A DNA stretch of 15,942 nucleotides from Eubacteriales Family XIII. Incertae Sedis bacterium. Lineage in GTDB: Bacteria > Bacillota > Clostridia > Peptostreptococcales > Anaerovoracaceae. Each line of letters begins with the position of its first letter. Within the stretch, counting starts at the first letter, position 1. Location of the stretch: positions 1 to 15,942 of the forward strand of contig JAISGB010000199.1 in assembly GCA_031263335.1 (NCBI GenBank), written 5' to 3'. Of this stretch, positions 15,617-15,942 are shown piece by piece. Below the pieces are notes generated by a model. The model saw only the letters and a list, made by a program, of their open reading frames with translations, did not search any database and was not told where the DNA came from. The position numbers and the translations under genes were made by a program.

Positions 15617-15942
15617 ATGAATAAATTTCAGGAAATATTGAGGGATCGTCACGCCTATGCCCGCGAATGGAAAGCGCGCACGGGAGGCAAGGTTTTGGGA
15701 TGGTTTGAGACCTATATGCCGGAGGAGATCGTATATGCGGCCGGTATCCTTCCCGTCCGCGTGTTGGCGCGCCACGAGGCGGACGACGTCACCGATCGGC
15801 AGATGTACGGAAACTGTTACGCCACGAAGGATATGTTGAACCAATTTATCAAGGGGCGTTACGATTATATGGACGGAGTCGTACACGCGGAAGGTTGCCA
15901 ATGGGTGTTCCACTGTTATCAGAACATCGTCAACAACACCCC
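15617..15942 (+). CDS. BcrB/BcrC/HgdB-family iron-sulfur subunit, C-terminus outside window
   Basis: This is the first 108 residues of a protein of the benzoyl-CoA reductase/2-hydroxyacyl-CoA dehydratase catalytic subunit family, cut by the window end. Recognisable parts are EWKARTGGKVLGWFETYMPEEI (17-38), YAAGILPVRV (40-49), Cys67 in a GNCYATKDML segment, and KGRYDYMDGVVHAEGCQW (79-96) with Cys94. Cys67 and Cys94 are likely ligands of a [4Fe-4S] cluster. These proteins accept electrons from the ATPase encoded just upstream and carry out ATP-dependent ring reduction or dehydration of CoA thioesters. The sequence looks closer to BcrC/BadD than to HgdB to my eye, but the missing three-quarters prevents a firm call. 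AAGGAG at 15605-15610 overlaps the stop of the previous gene, which supports a shared operon. Confidence 0.85.
   Translation, partial: MNKFQEILRDRHAYAREWKARTGGKVLGWFETYMPEEIVYAAGILPVRVLARHEADDVTDRQMYGNCYATKDMLNQFIKGRYDYMDGVVHAEGCQWVFHCYQNIVNNT

Noticed and set aside
1..15942. CRISPR arrays, tRNA/rRNA genes, insertion sequences or phage genes
   Set aside because: No regularly spaced repeats, tRNA-like folds, transposase-like frames or terminal inverted repeats were noticed.

Overview
The window is bacterial, GC-rich and densely coded on the + strand, apart from one gene at the left edge. Nearly every gene has a clear GGAGG-type ribosome-binding site. The TRAP binding protein has a short Gram-positive-like lipoprotein signal. 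The gene set (molybdenum hydroxylase, UbiD-family decarboxylase, low-potential ferredoxins, benzoyl-CoA-reductase/2-hydroxyacyl-CoA-dehydratase-type proteins) belongs to strict anaerobes. A Clostridia-like or related anaerobe is my best guess; the taxon cannot be fixed from this sequence alone.

Layout. (1) Positions 1-279 (minus) and 483-1232 (plus) hold two divergent short-chain dehydrogenases (SDRs) around an AT-rich control region with a near-consensus promoter for the minus gene. (2) Positions 1277-4135 hold a Desulfovibrio-type (MOP-like) molybdenum aldehyde oxidoreductase, close behind the second SDR. (3) Positions 4290-11373, probably one operon, hold a TRAP solute-binding lipoprotein, a cytoplasmic AprA/FrdA-like flavoprotein, a two-cluster ferredoxin, the TRAP DctQ and DctM subunits, and a UbiD-family decarboxylase. 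A membrane-anchored TPR protein (11389-12150) follows. (4) A good extended -10 promoter near 12207-12236 starts a second operon: a second ferredoxin, a second flavoprotein paralogous to the first, a BadF/BcrD/HgdC-type ATPase activator, and the start of a BcrC/HgdB-type iron-sulfur reductase/dehydratase subunit that runs off the right edge.

How they may work together (inference). The TRAP system would import an organic acid, probably aromatic or otherwise unsaturated. UbiD could decarboxylate it, the Mo enzyme and SDRs could adjust aldehyde/alcohol/acid oxidation states, and the flavoprotein-ferredoxin pairs could move electrons to or from a reductive step. The ATPase plus BcrC/HgdB-like protein would drive a low-potential, ATP-dependent reduction or dehydration of a CoA thioester. 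No CoA ligase, UbiX prenyltransferase or regulator is visible here, so the substrate is unknown.

The most notable points are the flavoprotein-ferredoxin pair nested inside the TRAP operon, its duplication beside the ATP-dependent reductase genes, and a UbiD protein whose usual metal-binding Asn and catalytic Glu positions look substituted. I see no tRNA, rRNA, CRISPR array, insertion sequence or other sign of mobility.
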